A stretch of DNA of 64,000 nucleotides from Pedomonas sp051304405 (GTDB taxonomy: Bacteria; Pseudomonadota; Alphaproteobacteria; Sphingomonadales; Sphingomonadaceae): positions 682,001 through 746,000 of the forward strand of contig NZ_JBPPGG010000001.1 in NCBI RefSeq assembly GCF_051304405.1. The letters are read 5' to 3'. Each line of letters begins with the position of its first letter. Within the stretch, counting starts at the first letter, position 1. Positions 48,282-57,070 of the stretch are shown in pieces. The notes below the pieces were generated by a model. That model was not told where the DNA came from, made no database searches, and worked only from the letters and a program-made list of their open reading frames with translations. The translations under genes were made by a program, and so were the position numbers.

Positions 48282-49672
48282 CCCTTGATCCGTTCGGCGA
48301 TGAGGGCCTCGATCGCCTCAAGGGAATTCGGCAGAACGTCGTACCGTTCCTCGCGATCGAACAGTCCCTGCACGCGCGGCGGCAGCACCGGGCGCTGGCC
48401 GGTGGCCCGCTCCACCGCATCCCGGAACTTGGCGGGATGGGCGGTCGAGAGGGTGACGACGGGCGTGTTGCCCTCGGGCGCCTTCGCCCAGGCGGCGGCG
48501 ACGCCGACCGCCGTGTGCGGGTCGAGCAGCAGGCCGCTCTTCGCCCACACCTCGCGCAGGGTGTAGGCGGTTTCGTCCTCGTCCGCGCGGAAGGAGGTGA
48601 ACAGGGCGGCGGCGCGGGCGCGCTGCCCGGCCGTCAGTTCCATGCGGCGGGTCTTCTCGAAGCCTTCCATGGTGGCCTTCAGCGCCGCACCGTCCCGGTC
48701 GTGCAGGTCGAACAGCAGCCGCTCGAAATTGGAGGAGACCTGAATGTCCATGGAGGGCGAGGAGGTGGGCATCACCTTGCCCACCGAGTAGTCGCCCTGG
48801 CTCAGCGCGCGGTGCAGGATGTCGTTCACGTTGGTGGCAACGATCAGCCGCTCGACCGGCAGGCCCATGCGGCTGGCGATGTAGCCCGCGAACACGTCGC
48901 CGAAGTTGCCGGTGGGCACGGAGAACGCCACCGGGCGGTCGGGCGCGCCGAGGCGCACGCCGGCGTAGAAGTAGTACACCACCTGCACCAGCAGGCGGGT
49001 CCAGTTGATCGAGTTCACCGCCGACAGCCGGAACCGGTCGCGGAACGGCTGGTCGTTGAACATGGCCTTCACCAGCGCCTGGCAGTCGTCGAACGTGCCC
49101 TCGATGGCCACGTTGTGGACGTTGTGCGCCATGACGGTGGTCATCTGGCGGCGCTGCACTTCCGACACCCGGCCCTGCGGGTGGAGCATGAAGATATCCA
49201 CGTTGTCGCGGCCGGCCAGCGCGTGGATGGCGGCGGAGCCGGTGTCGCCCGAAGTGGCGCCGATCACGGTCATGTGCTGCCGGTCGTCGGCGAGGAAGCG
49301 CTCGAACAGGAGGCCGAGCACCTGGAGGGCGAAGTCCTTGAAGGCGAGCGTTGGCCCGTGGAACAGCTCGAGGATCCAGTGGCGGTGGTCCAGCTGCTTC
49401 AGCGGCGCGACCGCCGCATGGTCGAACTGGCCGTAGGCTTCCGTCAGCAGGGCGCGCAGGTCGGCCTCGCCGATGGAGTCGCCGAGGTACGGCATCAGGA
49501 CGCGGACCGCGGTCTCCACATAGGAGAGCCCGGCCATGGCGCGGATGTCATCCGCCGTGAACTGGGGAATGGTCTCCGGGACGTACAAACCGCCGTCGCG
49601 CGCCAGCCCTGCCAGGGTTACATCCTTGAAGTTCAGGGCTTGAGCGCTGCCCCGCGTGCTGATGTATTTCAC
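48278..49672 (-). CDS. thrC: Threonine synthase
   Basis: 464 residues, the long fold type. PLP enzyme converting O-phosphohomoserine to threonine. The PLP lysine is Lys112 in HGPTLAFKDFALQ; MKYISTRGSAQALNFKDVTL is a typical start and GATSGDTGSAAIHALAGRD binds the PLP phosphate region. It lies 24 bases past SURF1 and is coupled to the M16 peptidase. Confidence 0.97.
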   Translation of the reverse strand: MKYISTRGSAQALNFKDVTLAGLARDGGLYVPETIPQFTADDIRAMAGLSYVETAVRVLMPYLGDSIGEADLRALLTEAYGQFDHAAVAPLKQLDHRHWILELFHGPTLAFKDFALQVLGLLFERFLADDRQHMTVIGATSGDTGSAAIHALAGRDNVDIFMLHPQGRVSEVQRRQMTTVMAHNVHNVAIEGTFDDCQALVKAMFNDQPFRDRFRLSAVNSINWTRLLVQVVYYFYAGVRLGAPDRPVAFSVPTGNFGDVFAGYIASRMGLPVERLIVATNVNDILHRALSQGDYSVGKVMPTSSPSMDIQVSSNFERLLFDLHDRDGAALKATMEGFEKTRRMELTAGQRARAAALFTSFRADEDETAYTLREVWAKSGLLLDPHTAVGVAAAWAKAPEGNTPVVTLSTAHPAKFRDAVERATGQRPVLPPRVQGLFDREERYDVLPNSLEAIEALIAERIKG

Positions 49673-49696
49673 GTTACCGTCACCGAATCGGGATGC

Positions 49697-50410
49697 TTAT
49701 GAGCGGCGGACTGTATCGTCCGAGCCTTGCCGCTGCAACCTGCGCCAATGACGCAAGTAAACCCCATAAATAATTAGCAATATTGTTGCGAAGGCGAACC
49801 ACTGGATGGCGTAGGACCGGTGGTTGTTGGGGATCGCCTCCACCTGGAGGGGGCTCGGCTGCACGGCCGGGGCCGCCCCGCCCTCTGCGGGCAGGATCCG
49901 CTCCGCCTGCACGAAGACGGGTGCGACGGGACCGCCGGCGGTGAAGGAGGCGGGCGAGACCCGCCCCGAGCCGCTCAGGTTCTCAACGAAGGTGTGGCCG
50001 GTCCACGGGCGCACGATGCCCTCGATGCGGGCTTCGAACCCGTCGGTTGCGGGCGGCCCGGCCTGAAACGGCATCCAGCCGAGATCGACCGCCACCACGT
50101 CTTCCCGGCCGCTGTCCCGGCAGAGGGCATAGACATGCTGCCCCGCCTTGCCGGACGTGCTGCCGCCCGGCGACAGCACGGGCGCACCTTCGAATCGGCA
50201 GTCCAGCACCACCCGGCGGAAGGCGAGCGCCTCCGGGTTGTCCACCGTCGCGGGCAGCGGGGCGGGTGCGAGGCGGCTGTTCGCCTGGTACCGGGCGAGC
50301 AGGGCGTTCTTCTCGTGCATCCGGTCGATCTGCCAGAACCCAAGGCTGCACAGCACGGCGAGCATGACCGCAACCATGAGTGTCGGGACGAGCGGGACAA
50401 CGCGCTGCAT
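49697..50410 (-). CDS. SURF1 family cytochrome oxidase biogenesis protein
   Basis: 237 residues from ATG 50410; a 20-codon longer start would run through the terminator-like hairpin upstream. SURF1 aids haem a insertion into subunit I. It has an N-terminal membrane segment (VPTLMVAVMLAVLCSLGFWQ), a GFWQxxR-type start, a periplasmic domain with VAVDLGWMP, and a C-terminal membrane segment (IQWFAFATILLIIYGVYL). It follows ctaE. Confidence 0.9.
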   Translation of the reverse strand: MQRVVPLVPTLMVAVMLAVLCSLGFWQIDRMHEKNALLARYQANSRLAPAPLPATVDNPEALAFRRVVLDCRFEGAPVLSPGGSTSGKAGQHVYALCRDSGREDVVAVDLGWMPFQAGPPATDGFEARIEGIVRPWTGHTFVENLSGSGRVSPASFTAGGPVAPVFVQAERILPAEGGAAPAVQPSPLQVEAIPNNHRSYAIQWFAFATILLIIYGVYLRHWRRLQRQGSDDTVRRS

Positions 50411-50423
50411 ACGATGGTCTCCC

Positions 50424-50457
50424 AAAAGACAACGCCCCGGACACAGGGGCCGGGGCG
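50424..50457 (-). terminator. Terminator-like hairpin between ctaE and SURF1
   Basis: CGCCCCGG (50433-50440) and CCGGGGCG (50450-50457) form an 8-bp GC stem; the minus strand continues TTGTCTTTT. It may end or attenuate the cta transcript before SURF1-thrC. Confidence 0.6.
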
Positions 50458-50485
50458 CGTCTTGTGACAAGCCTGTCTGGGCGTC

Positions 50486-51325
50486 TTAGTGGCCGGCCAC
50501 CACGGCGGCGCCGAAGTCGGAGCCCCAGATGTAGATGGCCAGGAACAGGAACAGCCACACCACGTCGACGAAGTGCCAGTACCAGGCGGCGGCTTCGAAA
50601 CCGAAGTGGTGGTTCGGCTTGAAGTGCCCCGCGTAGGCGCGGGCCAGGCAGACGATCAGGAAGATGGTGCCGACGAACACGTGGAAGCCGTGGAAGCCGG
50701 TCGCCATGTAGAAGGTCGCGCCATAGACGTGGCCCGAGAACGAGAACGCCGCGTGGGCATACTCGTAGGCCTGGATGCAGGAGAAGATCGCGCCCAGGAT
50801 GATGGTGCAGATCAGGCCGTTCTTCAGGCCCTTGCGGTCGCCGTGGATCAGGGCGTGGTGCGCCCAGGTCACGGTGGTGCCCGACAGCAGCAGGATCAGC
50901 GTGTTCAGCAGCGGGTACATGAACGGATCGAGGACCTGGATGTCCTTCGGCGGCCACACGCCCCCGGTGGCCGTGGAGATCGCGTCATACCCTTCCGGGA
51001 ACAGCGAGAAGTTGAAGTACGCCCAGAACCAGGCGACGAAGAACATCACCTCCGAGGCGATGAACAGGATCACGCCATAGCGGTGGTGAAGCTGCACGAC
51101 CGGGGTGTGGTGGCCGGTCTCGGCCTCCTGCACCACGTCCTTCCACCATTCGTACATGGTGTAGAGAATGCCCGCGATGCCCAGCGCGAACACAATCGGA
51201 GCCCACGATACATCGCGCATCCAGAAGATACCGCCAAACGCGGCGGCAAAGGCAGAGAACGAGCCTATGATCGGCCACGGACTCGGGTCGATAATATGGT
51301 AGTCGTGTTGTTTGGCAGCCGCCAT
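50486..51325 (-). CDS. ctaE: Cytochrome c oxidase subunit III
   Basis: 279 residues with seven hydrophobic segments. YHIIDPSPWPIIGSFSAF, TTVTWAHHALIHGDRKGL and the C-terminal WYWHFVDVVWLFLFLAIYIW are diagnostic. Subunit III stabilises subunit I and proton uptake. It lies 17 bases past ctaG in the aa3 oxidase operon. Confidence 0.98.
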   Translation of the reverse strand: MAAAKQHDYHIIDPSPWPIIGSFSAFAAAFGGIFWMRDVSWAPIVFALGIAGILYTMYEWWKDVVQEAETGHHTPVVQLHHRYGVILFIASEVMFFVAWFWAYFNFSLFPEGYDAISTATGGVWPPKDIQVLDPFMYPLLNTLILLLSGTTVTWAHHALIHGDRKGLKNGLICTIILGAIFSCIQAYEYAHAAFSFSGHVYGATFYMATGFHGFHVFVGTIFLIVCLARAYAGHFKPNHHFGFEAAAWYWHFVDVVWLFLFLAIYIWGSDFGAAVVAGH

Positions 51326-51342
51326 TGCTGTCGGTCCTTCTC

Positions 51343-51951
51343 TCAGATTCGCGTCGCCCCAACGGCCTGGGCGGACGCTTCAGTCACCTGCTGCGGAGCC
51401 TCGGCCGGACTTTTCACCTTGTAGAAAGTATAGCTCAGCGTGATTTCGCTGATCTTCTTCGCCTGGGGATCGTCAAGGATCGCCGGGTCGATGAAATAGA
51501 CCACCGGCATATCGATGCTTTCCCCGGGTTCGAGCCTCTGCTCGGTGAAGCAGAAGCATTCGATCTTGTTGAAATATGACCCGGCGATATCCGGGGTCAC
51601 ATTGAACGTGGCCGTCCCGGTCACCGGCTTGTCGCTGGTGTTGACGGCCCGGTAATAGGCCAGCCCCTGCTCACCGATCTTCAGCGTCTGGGTGATCTGG
51701 ACTGGATGAAACTTCCACGGCAGCTCCTGGTTGACGTTACCGTCGAACCGCACCGTGATGGACGTGCCCTCGACCGCGCCCGCGGCGGCGGCCGCGCGCT
51801 GGGTGGTGCCGCCGTAGCCGGTGACCTGGCAGAACATCTGGTAGAGCGGCACGGCCGCGTAGGCCAGGCCGACCATGCCCGCGACCACGCCGGCGGCGAT
51901 CAGGGCCACCCGGCGGTTGCTGCGGTTCAGGTCGTTGGTGTCCCGGGTCAT
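51343..51951 (-). CDS. ctaG: Cytochrome c oxidase assembly protein CtaG/Cox11
   Basis: 202 residues. Delivers copper to the CuB site of subunit I. A single N-terminal membrane segment (about 14-33), the membrane-proximal Cys41 in YQMFCQVTGYGG, and the copper-binding CFCF motif (Cys132, Cys134) are present. Its ATG overlaps the stop of the upstream small gene (ATGA), which fixes the start. Confidence 0.97.
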   Translation of the reverse strand: MTRDTNDLNRSNRRVALIAAGVVAGMVGLAYAAVPLYQMFCQVTGYGGTTQRAAAAAGAVEGTSITVRFDGNVNQELPWKFHPVQITQTLKIGEQGLAYYRAVNTSDKPVTGTATFNVTPDIAGSYFNKIECFCFTEQRLEPGESIDMPVVYFIDPAILDDPQAKKISEITLSYTFYKVKSPAEAPQQVTEASAQAVGATRI

Positions 51952-52073
51952 GACGCGCCTCCCATCCGGGCGATCGAGACCAGGTAGACGATCACCACGA
52001 AGGCGAACAGGGCCAGCCCGAGCGCGATGTTGCGCCCGCGCAGGTTCTTCTTCGGATCGGGCGTGTTGCTCAC
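51948..52073 (-). CDS. Small membrane protein of the cytochrome oxidase operon (CoxF-like)
   Basis: 41 residues with a GTG start at 52073 that overlaps the ctaB stop (GTGA) and a stop that overlaps the ctaG start (ATGA). A basic N-terminus (NTPDPKKNLRGRN) precedes one membrane segment (ALGLALFAFVVIVYLVSIAR). Genes of this kind lie between ctaB and ctaG in many alphaproteobacteria, but the role is unproven. Easily missed because of its size and start codon. Confidence 0.75.
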   Translation of the reverse strand: MSNTPDPKKNLRGRNIALGLALFAFVVIVYLVSIARMGGAS

Positions 52074-53023
52074 AGGCTCCTCCCGAGGAAACAATCGGCC
52101 ACCAGCGCGCCAAACAGCACGAACAGGTACAGAACCGAATAGGCGAACAGGTGCTTGGCGGCCTTGGTGTCGTCGCTGCGCCACACGCGGAACGCGCCCA
52201 GGAGGAACAGGGCGCCGAGACCGCAGGCCATCAGGCCATAGACCGGGCCGGCAAGGCCCAGCGGCCAGGGCGCGATCGAGGCGGCAACCAATGCCCAGGT
52301 GTAGAGCCAGATCTGCAGCCGGGTTGCGGCTTCACCCGCGACCACCGGCAGCATGGGGATCCCCGCACGCTCGTAATCGCCCTTCACGAACAGGGAGAGC
52401 GCCCAGAAGTGCGGCGGGGTCCACAGGAAAATGATGGCGAACAGCAGGATCGGCATCAGGCTCACGTCACCGGTCACGGCTGCCCAGCCAATGACCGGCG
52501 GAAAGGCGCCCGCGCCGCCGCCGATGACGATGTTCTGAGGCGTGCGCCGCTTCAGCCACACCGTGTAGATATGGGTGTAATAGAAAATCGAGGCCAGCAG
52601 CAGGCTGGCGGCCACCCAGTTGGTGGCAAGGCCCATCAGGACCACGGAAGCGCCCGCCAGCGTGACCGCGAAGGCCAGCGCCTCGGGCTTTTCGATCTTG
52701 CCGGCCGGGATCGGCCGGTTGGCGGTCCGGCGCATCAGGGCGTCGGAGTCCGCTTCGTACCACATGTTGAACGCGCCCGCTGCGCCCGCCCCGACGGCGA
52801 TGCACAGGATGGCGACGGCGGCCAGGATCGGGTTGATCGATCCCGGCGCCACGAGCAGGCCGCAGAAGCCGGTGAAGACCACCAGGCTGACGACCCGGGG
52901 TTTGAGCAACTCGAAATAATCCCGCCACGTGGCGAGCTGCCCGCTTTGGACAAGGCCCAGCCAGTCGGCCTCGGCGCCGTGCGCCGAGGCCGTCATGGTA
53001 GCGGAATGGACGGACTTGTTCAC
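52070..53023 (-). CDS. ctaB: Protohaem IX farnesyltransferase (haem O synthase)
   Basis: 317 residues from GTG 53023, chosen because GGGAA lies upstream and ATG 52996 has no ribosome site. UbiA-type prenyltransferase converting haem B to haem O. The Asp-rich motif lies in NMWYEADSDALMRRT and several membrane segments follow. It lies between ctaD and the small CoxF-like gene. Confidence 0.95.
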   Translation of the reverse strand: MNKSVHSATMTASAHGAEADWLGLVQSGQLATWRDYFELLKPRVVSLVVFTGFCGLLVAPGSINPILAAVAILCIAVGAGAAGAFNMWYEADSDALMRRTANRPIPAGKIEKPEALAFAVTLAGASVVLMGLATNWVAASLLLASIFYYTHIYTVWLKRRTPQNIVIGGGAGAFPPVIGWAAVTGDVSLMPILLFAIIFLWTPPHFWALSLFVKGDYERAGIPMLPVVAGEAATRLQIWLYTWALVAASIAPWPLGLAGPVYGLMACGLGALFLLGAFRVWRSDDTKAAKHLFAYSVLYLFVLFGALVADCFLGRSL

Positions 53024-53052
53024 CGTCTCGGGTTCCCTTTTCCCAGACCTGC

Positions 53053-54690
53053 TTACTTGATCTTCGGCAGGACTTCGAACTGGTGGAACGGCGGCGGCGA
53101 GGACAGGGTCCACTCCAGCGTCGTCGCGCCTTCGCCCCACTGGTTGTCACCCACGCGGCGGCCAGCCACCAGCGTGTAGATGACGTTCAGGAAGAAGAAC
53201 ACCATGCCGACGATGGCGATGCGGTAACCCCAGCTCGACACCATGTTCCAGTGTTCGAACGCATCCGGGTAGTCCGGGATACGGCGCGGCATGCCCTGCA
53301 GACCCAGGAAGTGCTGCGGGAAGAAGATCATGTTCACGCCGATGAACATCAGCCAGAAGTGCAGGTGACCCAGCACGTTGCTGTACTGACGGCCCGAGAT
53401 CTTGCCGATCCAGTAGTACCAGCCGGCGAAGATGGCGAACACGGCGCCCAGCGACAGCACGTAGTGGAAGTGCGCGACCACGTAGTAGGTATCGTGCAGC
53501 GCCACGTCGACGCCCGCGTTGGAGAGCACCACGCCGGTCACGCCGCCGACGGTGAACAGGAAGATGAAGCCGATCGCCCAGATCATCGGCAGCTCGAAGC
53601 GGATCGAGCCGCCCCACATGGTGGCGATCCAGGAGAAGATCTTCACGCCCGTCGGCACCGCGATGATCATGGTCGCGGCGGTGAAGTAGGCCTTGGTGTC
53701 CACATCGAGACCGGCGGTGTACATGTGGTGTGCCCACACGACGAAGCCGACGACGCCGATGGCGACCATGGCGTAGGCCATGCCGAGGTAGCCGAACACC
53801 GGCTTGCGCGAGAAGGTCGAGATGATGTGGCTGATGATGCCGAAGGCCGGCAGGATCATGATGTACACTTCGGGGTGACCGAAGAACCAGAACAGGTGCT
53901 GGTAGAGGATCGGGTCACCGCCGCCGGCCGGATCGAAGAAGGTGGTGCCGAAGTTGCGGTCGGTCAGCAGCATGGTGATGGCGCCCGCCAGAACCGGCAG
54001 CGAGATCAGCAGCAGGAAGGCGGTCACCAGCATGCCCCAGGCGAACAGCGGCATCTTGTGCAGCGTCATGCCCGGCGCGCGCATGTTGAAGATGGTGGTG
54101 ATGAAGTTGATCGCGCCCAGAATCGACGACGCGCCCGACAGGTGCAGCGACAGGATGATGAAGTCCGTCGCCGGGCCGGCGTGGCCGGTGGTCGAGAGCG
54201 GCGGGTAGACGGTCCAGCCGCCACCGTAGCCGAGCTGGCCGGCCGGGCCTTCGACGAACATGGAGCAGAGCGCCAGGATCAGCGAGGGCGGCAGCAGCCA
54301 GAACGAGATGTTGTTGAGGCGCGGGAACGCCATGTCCGGCGCGCCGATCATGATGGGCACGAAGTAGTTGCCGAAACCGCCGATGAGGGCGGGCATCACC
54401 ATGAAGAACACCATGATCACGCCGTGGGCGGAGATCATCATGTTCCACATGTGGTAGGCGCGGTCCGCGTCACCGTCGGTCAGGCTGGTGAGAACCTGCA
54501 TGCCCGGCTGCATCAGCTCTTCGCGCATGAAGCCCGAGAGCGCGCCGCCGACGATGCCGGCGACGATCGCGAAAATCAGATAGAGAATGCCGATGTCTTT
54601 GTGGTTGGTGGACATCAGCCAGCGCCGCCAGCCGGTCGGCAGGTCGTGCGCGTGCTCGTCGTGAGCGTGTGCTGTGGCGTTTGCCATCAT
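53053..54690 (-). CDS. ctaD: Cytochrome c oxidase subunit I (aa3 type)
   Basis: 545 residues with twelve membrane segments. Haem-copper catalytic subunit. His89 in SAHGVIMVF is a haem a ligand; WFFGHPEVYIMILP holds the CuB His and the crosslinked Tyr; VWAHHMYTAG the CuB His pair; VVAHFHYVLSLG the haem a3 and a ligands. The C-terminus is soluble and short. It lies 18 bases past ctaC. Confidence 0.99.
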   Translation of the reverse strand: MMANATAHAHDEHAHDLPTGWRRWLMSTNHKDIGILYLIFAIVAGIVGGALSGFMREELMQPGMQVLTSLTDGDADRAYHMWNMMISAHGVIMVFFMVMPALIGGFGNYFVPIMIGAPDMAFPRLNNISFWLLPPSLILALCSMFVEGPAGQLGYGGGWTVYPPLSTTGHAGPATDFIILSLHLSGASSILGAINFITTIFNMRAPGMTLHKMPLFAWGMLVTAFLLLISLPVLAGAITMLLTDRNFGTTFFDPAGGGDPILYQHLFWFFGHPEVYIMILPAFGIISHIISTFSRKPVFGYLGMAYAMVAIGVVGFVVWAHHMYTAGLDVDTKAYFTAATMIIAVPTGVKIFSWIATMWGGSIRFELPMIWAIGFIFLFTVGGVTGVVLSNAGVDVALHDTYYVVAHFHYVLSLGAVFAIFAGWYYWIGKISGRQYSNVLGHLHFWLMFIGVNMIFFPQHFLGLQGMPRRIPDYPDAFEHWNMVSSWGYRIAIVGMVFFFLNVIYTLVAGRRVGDNQWGEGATTLEWTLSSPPPFHQFEVLPKIK

Positions 54691-54708
54691 GTACTCCGTA
54701 TCTCGAAC

Positions 54709-55569
54709 TTACTGCCGCGCAATCAGGTCGGCTGAAGCAAACTGCGTCGACGCAGAGGCGGAGGCGAACTGGGCCTTGGCTTCCTCGAGCCACGCAGCGA
54801 ACTGCTCCTCGGTCACCACTTCAACCATGATGGGCATGAAGCCGTGACGGATGCCGCACAGCTCGGAGCACTGTCCGTAGTAGATGCCGGGCTTGTCGGC
54901 CTTGAAATAGGTTTCGTTGATGCGACCCGGGACCGCGTCCATCTTCACGAAGAAGGACGGAATGGCCCAGGAGTGGATCACGTCGGAGGAGGTGATCAGC
55001 AGCTTCACGGTCTTGCCGACCGGCACAACCACGCGGTTGTCGGTCGCCAGCAGACGCGGAAGCTCGGCCTTCGCCGCATCCTCGTCGGACAGCATGATGG
55101 CGTCGAACGCCAGGTTGTCGTGATCCGGGTACTCGTAGGACCAGTACCACTGGTGACCCGTGACCTTGATGGTCAGGTCAACACTGGGCGGATTGTACTG
55201 CGAGTAGAGCAGCTTGAACGACGGGACCGCGATAAACACCAGAATGACGACCGGCAGGACCGTCCAGATCACCTCGATCAGGGTGTTGTGCGAGGTCTTG
55301 GAAGGCTCCGGGTTAGCGCCCGCGCGATAACGGATAACGACAATCGCCAGCAGGACCGTCACCAACGCCGTGATGGCGATAATGATCGGAAGCAGCCAGC
55401 CGTTGTACATCCAGTGACCGAATTCAGCGACCTCGGTAACCGGCACCTGGAGACCCAGCCCTTCGGGCACCGGGCGACCGGCCACGCTTTCCGCGGCCTG
55501 GGCACCAGCACTCCAGGTCACTGCTGCCCCCGCGGCCAGCATCTGAATCGTGCTTGTGATCTTTCTCAT
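54709..55569 (-). CDS. ctaC: Cytochrome c oxidase subunit II
   Basis: 286 residues from ATG 55569. A signal peptide (about residues 1-26) and two membrane segments (about 54-80 and 98-118) precede the periplasmic CuA domain. All CuA ligands are visible: His199, Cys234, Glu236, Cys238, His242 and Met245. A low-complexity Ser/Ala C-terminus ends DLIARQ. It is the first gene of the oxidase operon. Confidence 0.98.
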   Translation of the reverse strand: MRKITSTIQMLAAGAAVTWSAGAQAAESVAGRPVPEGLGLQVPVTEVAEFGHWMYNGWLLPIIIAITALVTVLLAIVVIRYRAGANPEPSKTSHNTLIEVIWTVLPVVILVFIAVPSFKLLYSQYNPPSVDLTIKVTGHQWYWSYEYPDHDNLAFDAIMLSDEDAAKAELPRLLATDNRVVVPVGKTVKLLITSSDVIHSWAIPSFFVKMDAVPGRINETYFKADKPGIYYGQCSELCGIRHGFMPIMVEVVTEEQFAAWLEEAKAQFASASASTQFASADLIARQ

Positions 55570-55720
55570 TGCGACCCCGCCATTACTCGCCGCCAGAAGG
55601 CGGCCATAATCGCCCGCGTTATAGGGGGGAGATCTTGTCCCGACAAGCGGCCAAGGTGACGCATTGACGGAAATCAAGGCGGTTTGAGGATTTTTCCGCT
55701 AGCCTTGGAATTTCCCGAGG

Positions 55721-55740
55721 CTTTGCAACACCTTGCAAAG
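55721..55740. promoter_or_regulatory. 20-base dyad in the ctaC / [2Fe-2S] subunit intergenic region
   Basis: CTTTGCAA (55721-55728) and TTGCAAAG (55733-55740) are perfect 8-base inverted repeats with spacer CACC. It lies 152 bases upstream of ctaC and 210 upstream of the divergent plus-strand gene. It looks like an operator for a dimeric regulator, but no family is assigned. The rest of the 381-base region shows nothing else. Confidence 0.4.
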
Positions 55741-55950
55741 GGCGCTTCGCCGCACTTTTTTTATCGCCCAGGGCCCTTGGGGCGGGGAAATACCCGTCAC
55801 AGGCGAGGCGCGCCGCGTTTATGCCACTGGCAGCCGCATCCGGATTGCCGCGGGCGGCCCCCTCGGCCAGACCCCTCGCATCCTCTCGGCGCGGCTTTCG
55901 TCCGCGCCCCGAATATGCTTTTTAAGGCATGTGTAACAAAAGAGGTTTTC

Positions 55951-56499
55951 ATGCCCAAGATCGTCCTCAACGGACGGCTGACCGAATTCGACGTTGACCC
56001 GGAGATGCCGCTTCTCTGGGTGCTGCGGGATGTCGCCAACCTGACCGGCACCAAGTACGGCTGCGGCGCGGGGCTGTGCGGCGCCTGCACCGTGCAGGTG
56101 GAAGGCGTTGCCACCCGCGCCTGTCAGACGCCGATCAGCGCCATCGAGGGCGCGCGGGTGCTGACGATCGAAGGCCTGTCGTCCGATCGCAAGCATCCGT
56201 TGCAGCAGGCGTGGATCGAGCACCAGGTTCCCCAGTGCGGCTATTGCCAGTCGGGAATGCTGATGGCGGCGGCTGCGCTTCTTCAGGAAATTCCCGAGCC
56301 GACGCCCGAGGATATCGCCCGCCACATGACCAATCTGTGCCGGTGCGGCACCTATCCGCGCGTCGAGAAGGCGATTCTCCGCGCCGCCGAGCTGACCAAG
56401 ATCGCCGCGCTCAAGGCGCTGGAAGCCTCCAATCCGTTCCTTCAGGCCGCCCCGGCGGCGGAGGATGAGGGGAACAAGGCTCCCGAGCCCGCCCGGTAA
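55951..56499 (+). CDS. [2Fe-2S] subunit of a xanthine-oxidase-family hydroxylase (IorA-like)
   Basis: 182 residues from ATG 55951, preceded by AAAAGAGG. A plant-type ferredoxin domain (Cys38, Cys43, Cys46, Cys58) is followed by the helical second cluster domain (Cys96, Cys99, Cys130, Cys132 in CGYCQSGM and CRCGTYPRV). Such subunits pass electrons for molybdenum hydroxylases such as isoquinoline 1-oxidoreductase. The partner large subunit is not adjacent: the next gene is an unrelated membrane protein on the other strand. A C-terminal tail of about 25 residues is rich in Ala, Pro and Glu. Confidence 0.88.
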   Translation: MPKIVLNGRLTEFDVDPEMPLLWVLRDVANLTGTKYGCGAGLCGACTVQVEGVATRACQTPISAIEGARVLTIEGLSSDRKHPLQQAWIEHQVPQCGYCQSGMLMAAAALLQEIPEPTPEDIARHMTNLCRCGTYPRVEKAILRAAELTKIAALKALEASNPFLQAAPAAEDEGNKAPEPAR

Positions 56500-56520
56500 C
56501 CGGGCCGCCGGGCCGCGAGT

Positions 56521-56763
56521 CTAGCAGTGGAACGCGAAGCGGCGGCCCGAGTCGCCGCCGTGGGCGTGGTCGCGGGCAAGGCCGGCGTCCGCGCGCCGCC
56601 AGGCGCGCTCGTGAAAGAAGAACACGACCGCATTGGCCATCGGCTCCACCAGCGCAATGGCGCTGGAGACGCCCGCCTGCCCGGTGAAGGCATAGGCGAC
56701 CGAAAAGCCCACCACGAAGTGCAGCGAGAGAAAGCTCAGGGTCTTGGCAAGGTCGCGTTTCAT
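56521..56763 (-). CDS. DUF2061 membrane protein
   Basis: 80 residues from ATG 56763, with GGAG upstream. Two hydrophobic segments (LSFLSLHFVVGFSVAYAF and the VSSAIALVEPMANAVVFFF region) and the FFHERAW signature identify DUF2061. A His-rich tail (RDHAHGGDSG) follows. Function is unknown. A candidate Fur box lies 46 bases upstream. Confidence 0.85.
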   Translation of the reverse strand: MKRDLAKTLSFLSLHFVVGFSVAYAFTGQAGVSSAIALVEPMANAVVFFFHERAWRRADAGLARDHAHGGDSGRRFAFHC

Positions 56764-56808
56764 CGGGAACTCCATACACCGCACCGGGGCGGATGAGCCT
56801 CATGTAAC

Positions 56809-56827
56809 GCAACTAAGAATGATTTGC
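56809..56827. promoter_or_regulatory. Candidate Fur-type iron box upstream of the DUF2061 gene
   Basis: GCAACTAAGAATGATTTGC is an imperfect 19-base dyad with GCAA and TTGC ends and internal AATGAT, resembling Fur-type boxes. It lies 46 bases before the DUF2061 start. Matching is moderate, so this is tentative. Confidence 0.35.
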
Positions 56828-56890
56828 AATATCGGCATTCACATTTCGCCTGCCGATTGCCCACGGTTCACCGCTGATCGGGCGCCCCGC

Positions 56891-56944
56891 GAGTCCCGAG
56901 GCCCCGCTGAGTCCTGAGACCCCACTGAGTCCCGAGGCCCCGAT
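56891..56944. repeat. 18-base tandem repeat, three units
   Basis: GAGTCCCGAGGCCCCGCT and two near-copies (56891-56908, 56909-56926, 56927-56944) differ at few positions. They lie between the DUF2061 promoter and the PEP-CTERM terminator, outside any gene I can support. Confidence 0.8.
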
Positions 56945-56977
56945 TCCGGCGCGTCCCCACGCACAGCGCTCCGCAAC

Positions 56978-57018
56978 GGTAAAACGGAAAACGGCGGCTC
57001 CCGCGAAGGAAGCCGCCG
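56978..57018 (-). terminator. Terminator of the PEP-CTERM gene
   Basis: CGGCGGCT (56992-56999) and AGCCGCCG (57011-57018) form a stem followed on the minus strand by TTTTCCGTTTT, 52 bases past the stop. Confidence 0.75.
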
Positions 57019-57070
57019 CCCAGTGTCGGCCCTGCCAGGGAATCGACTCCGGTGTATGCGCCGCGCGCCG

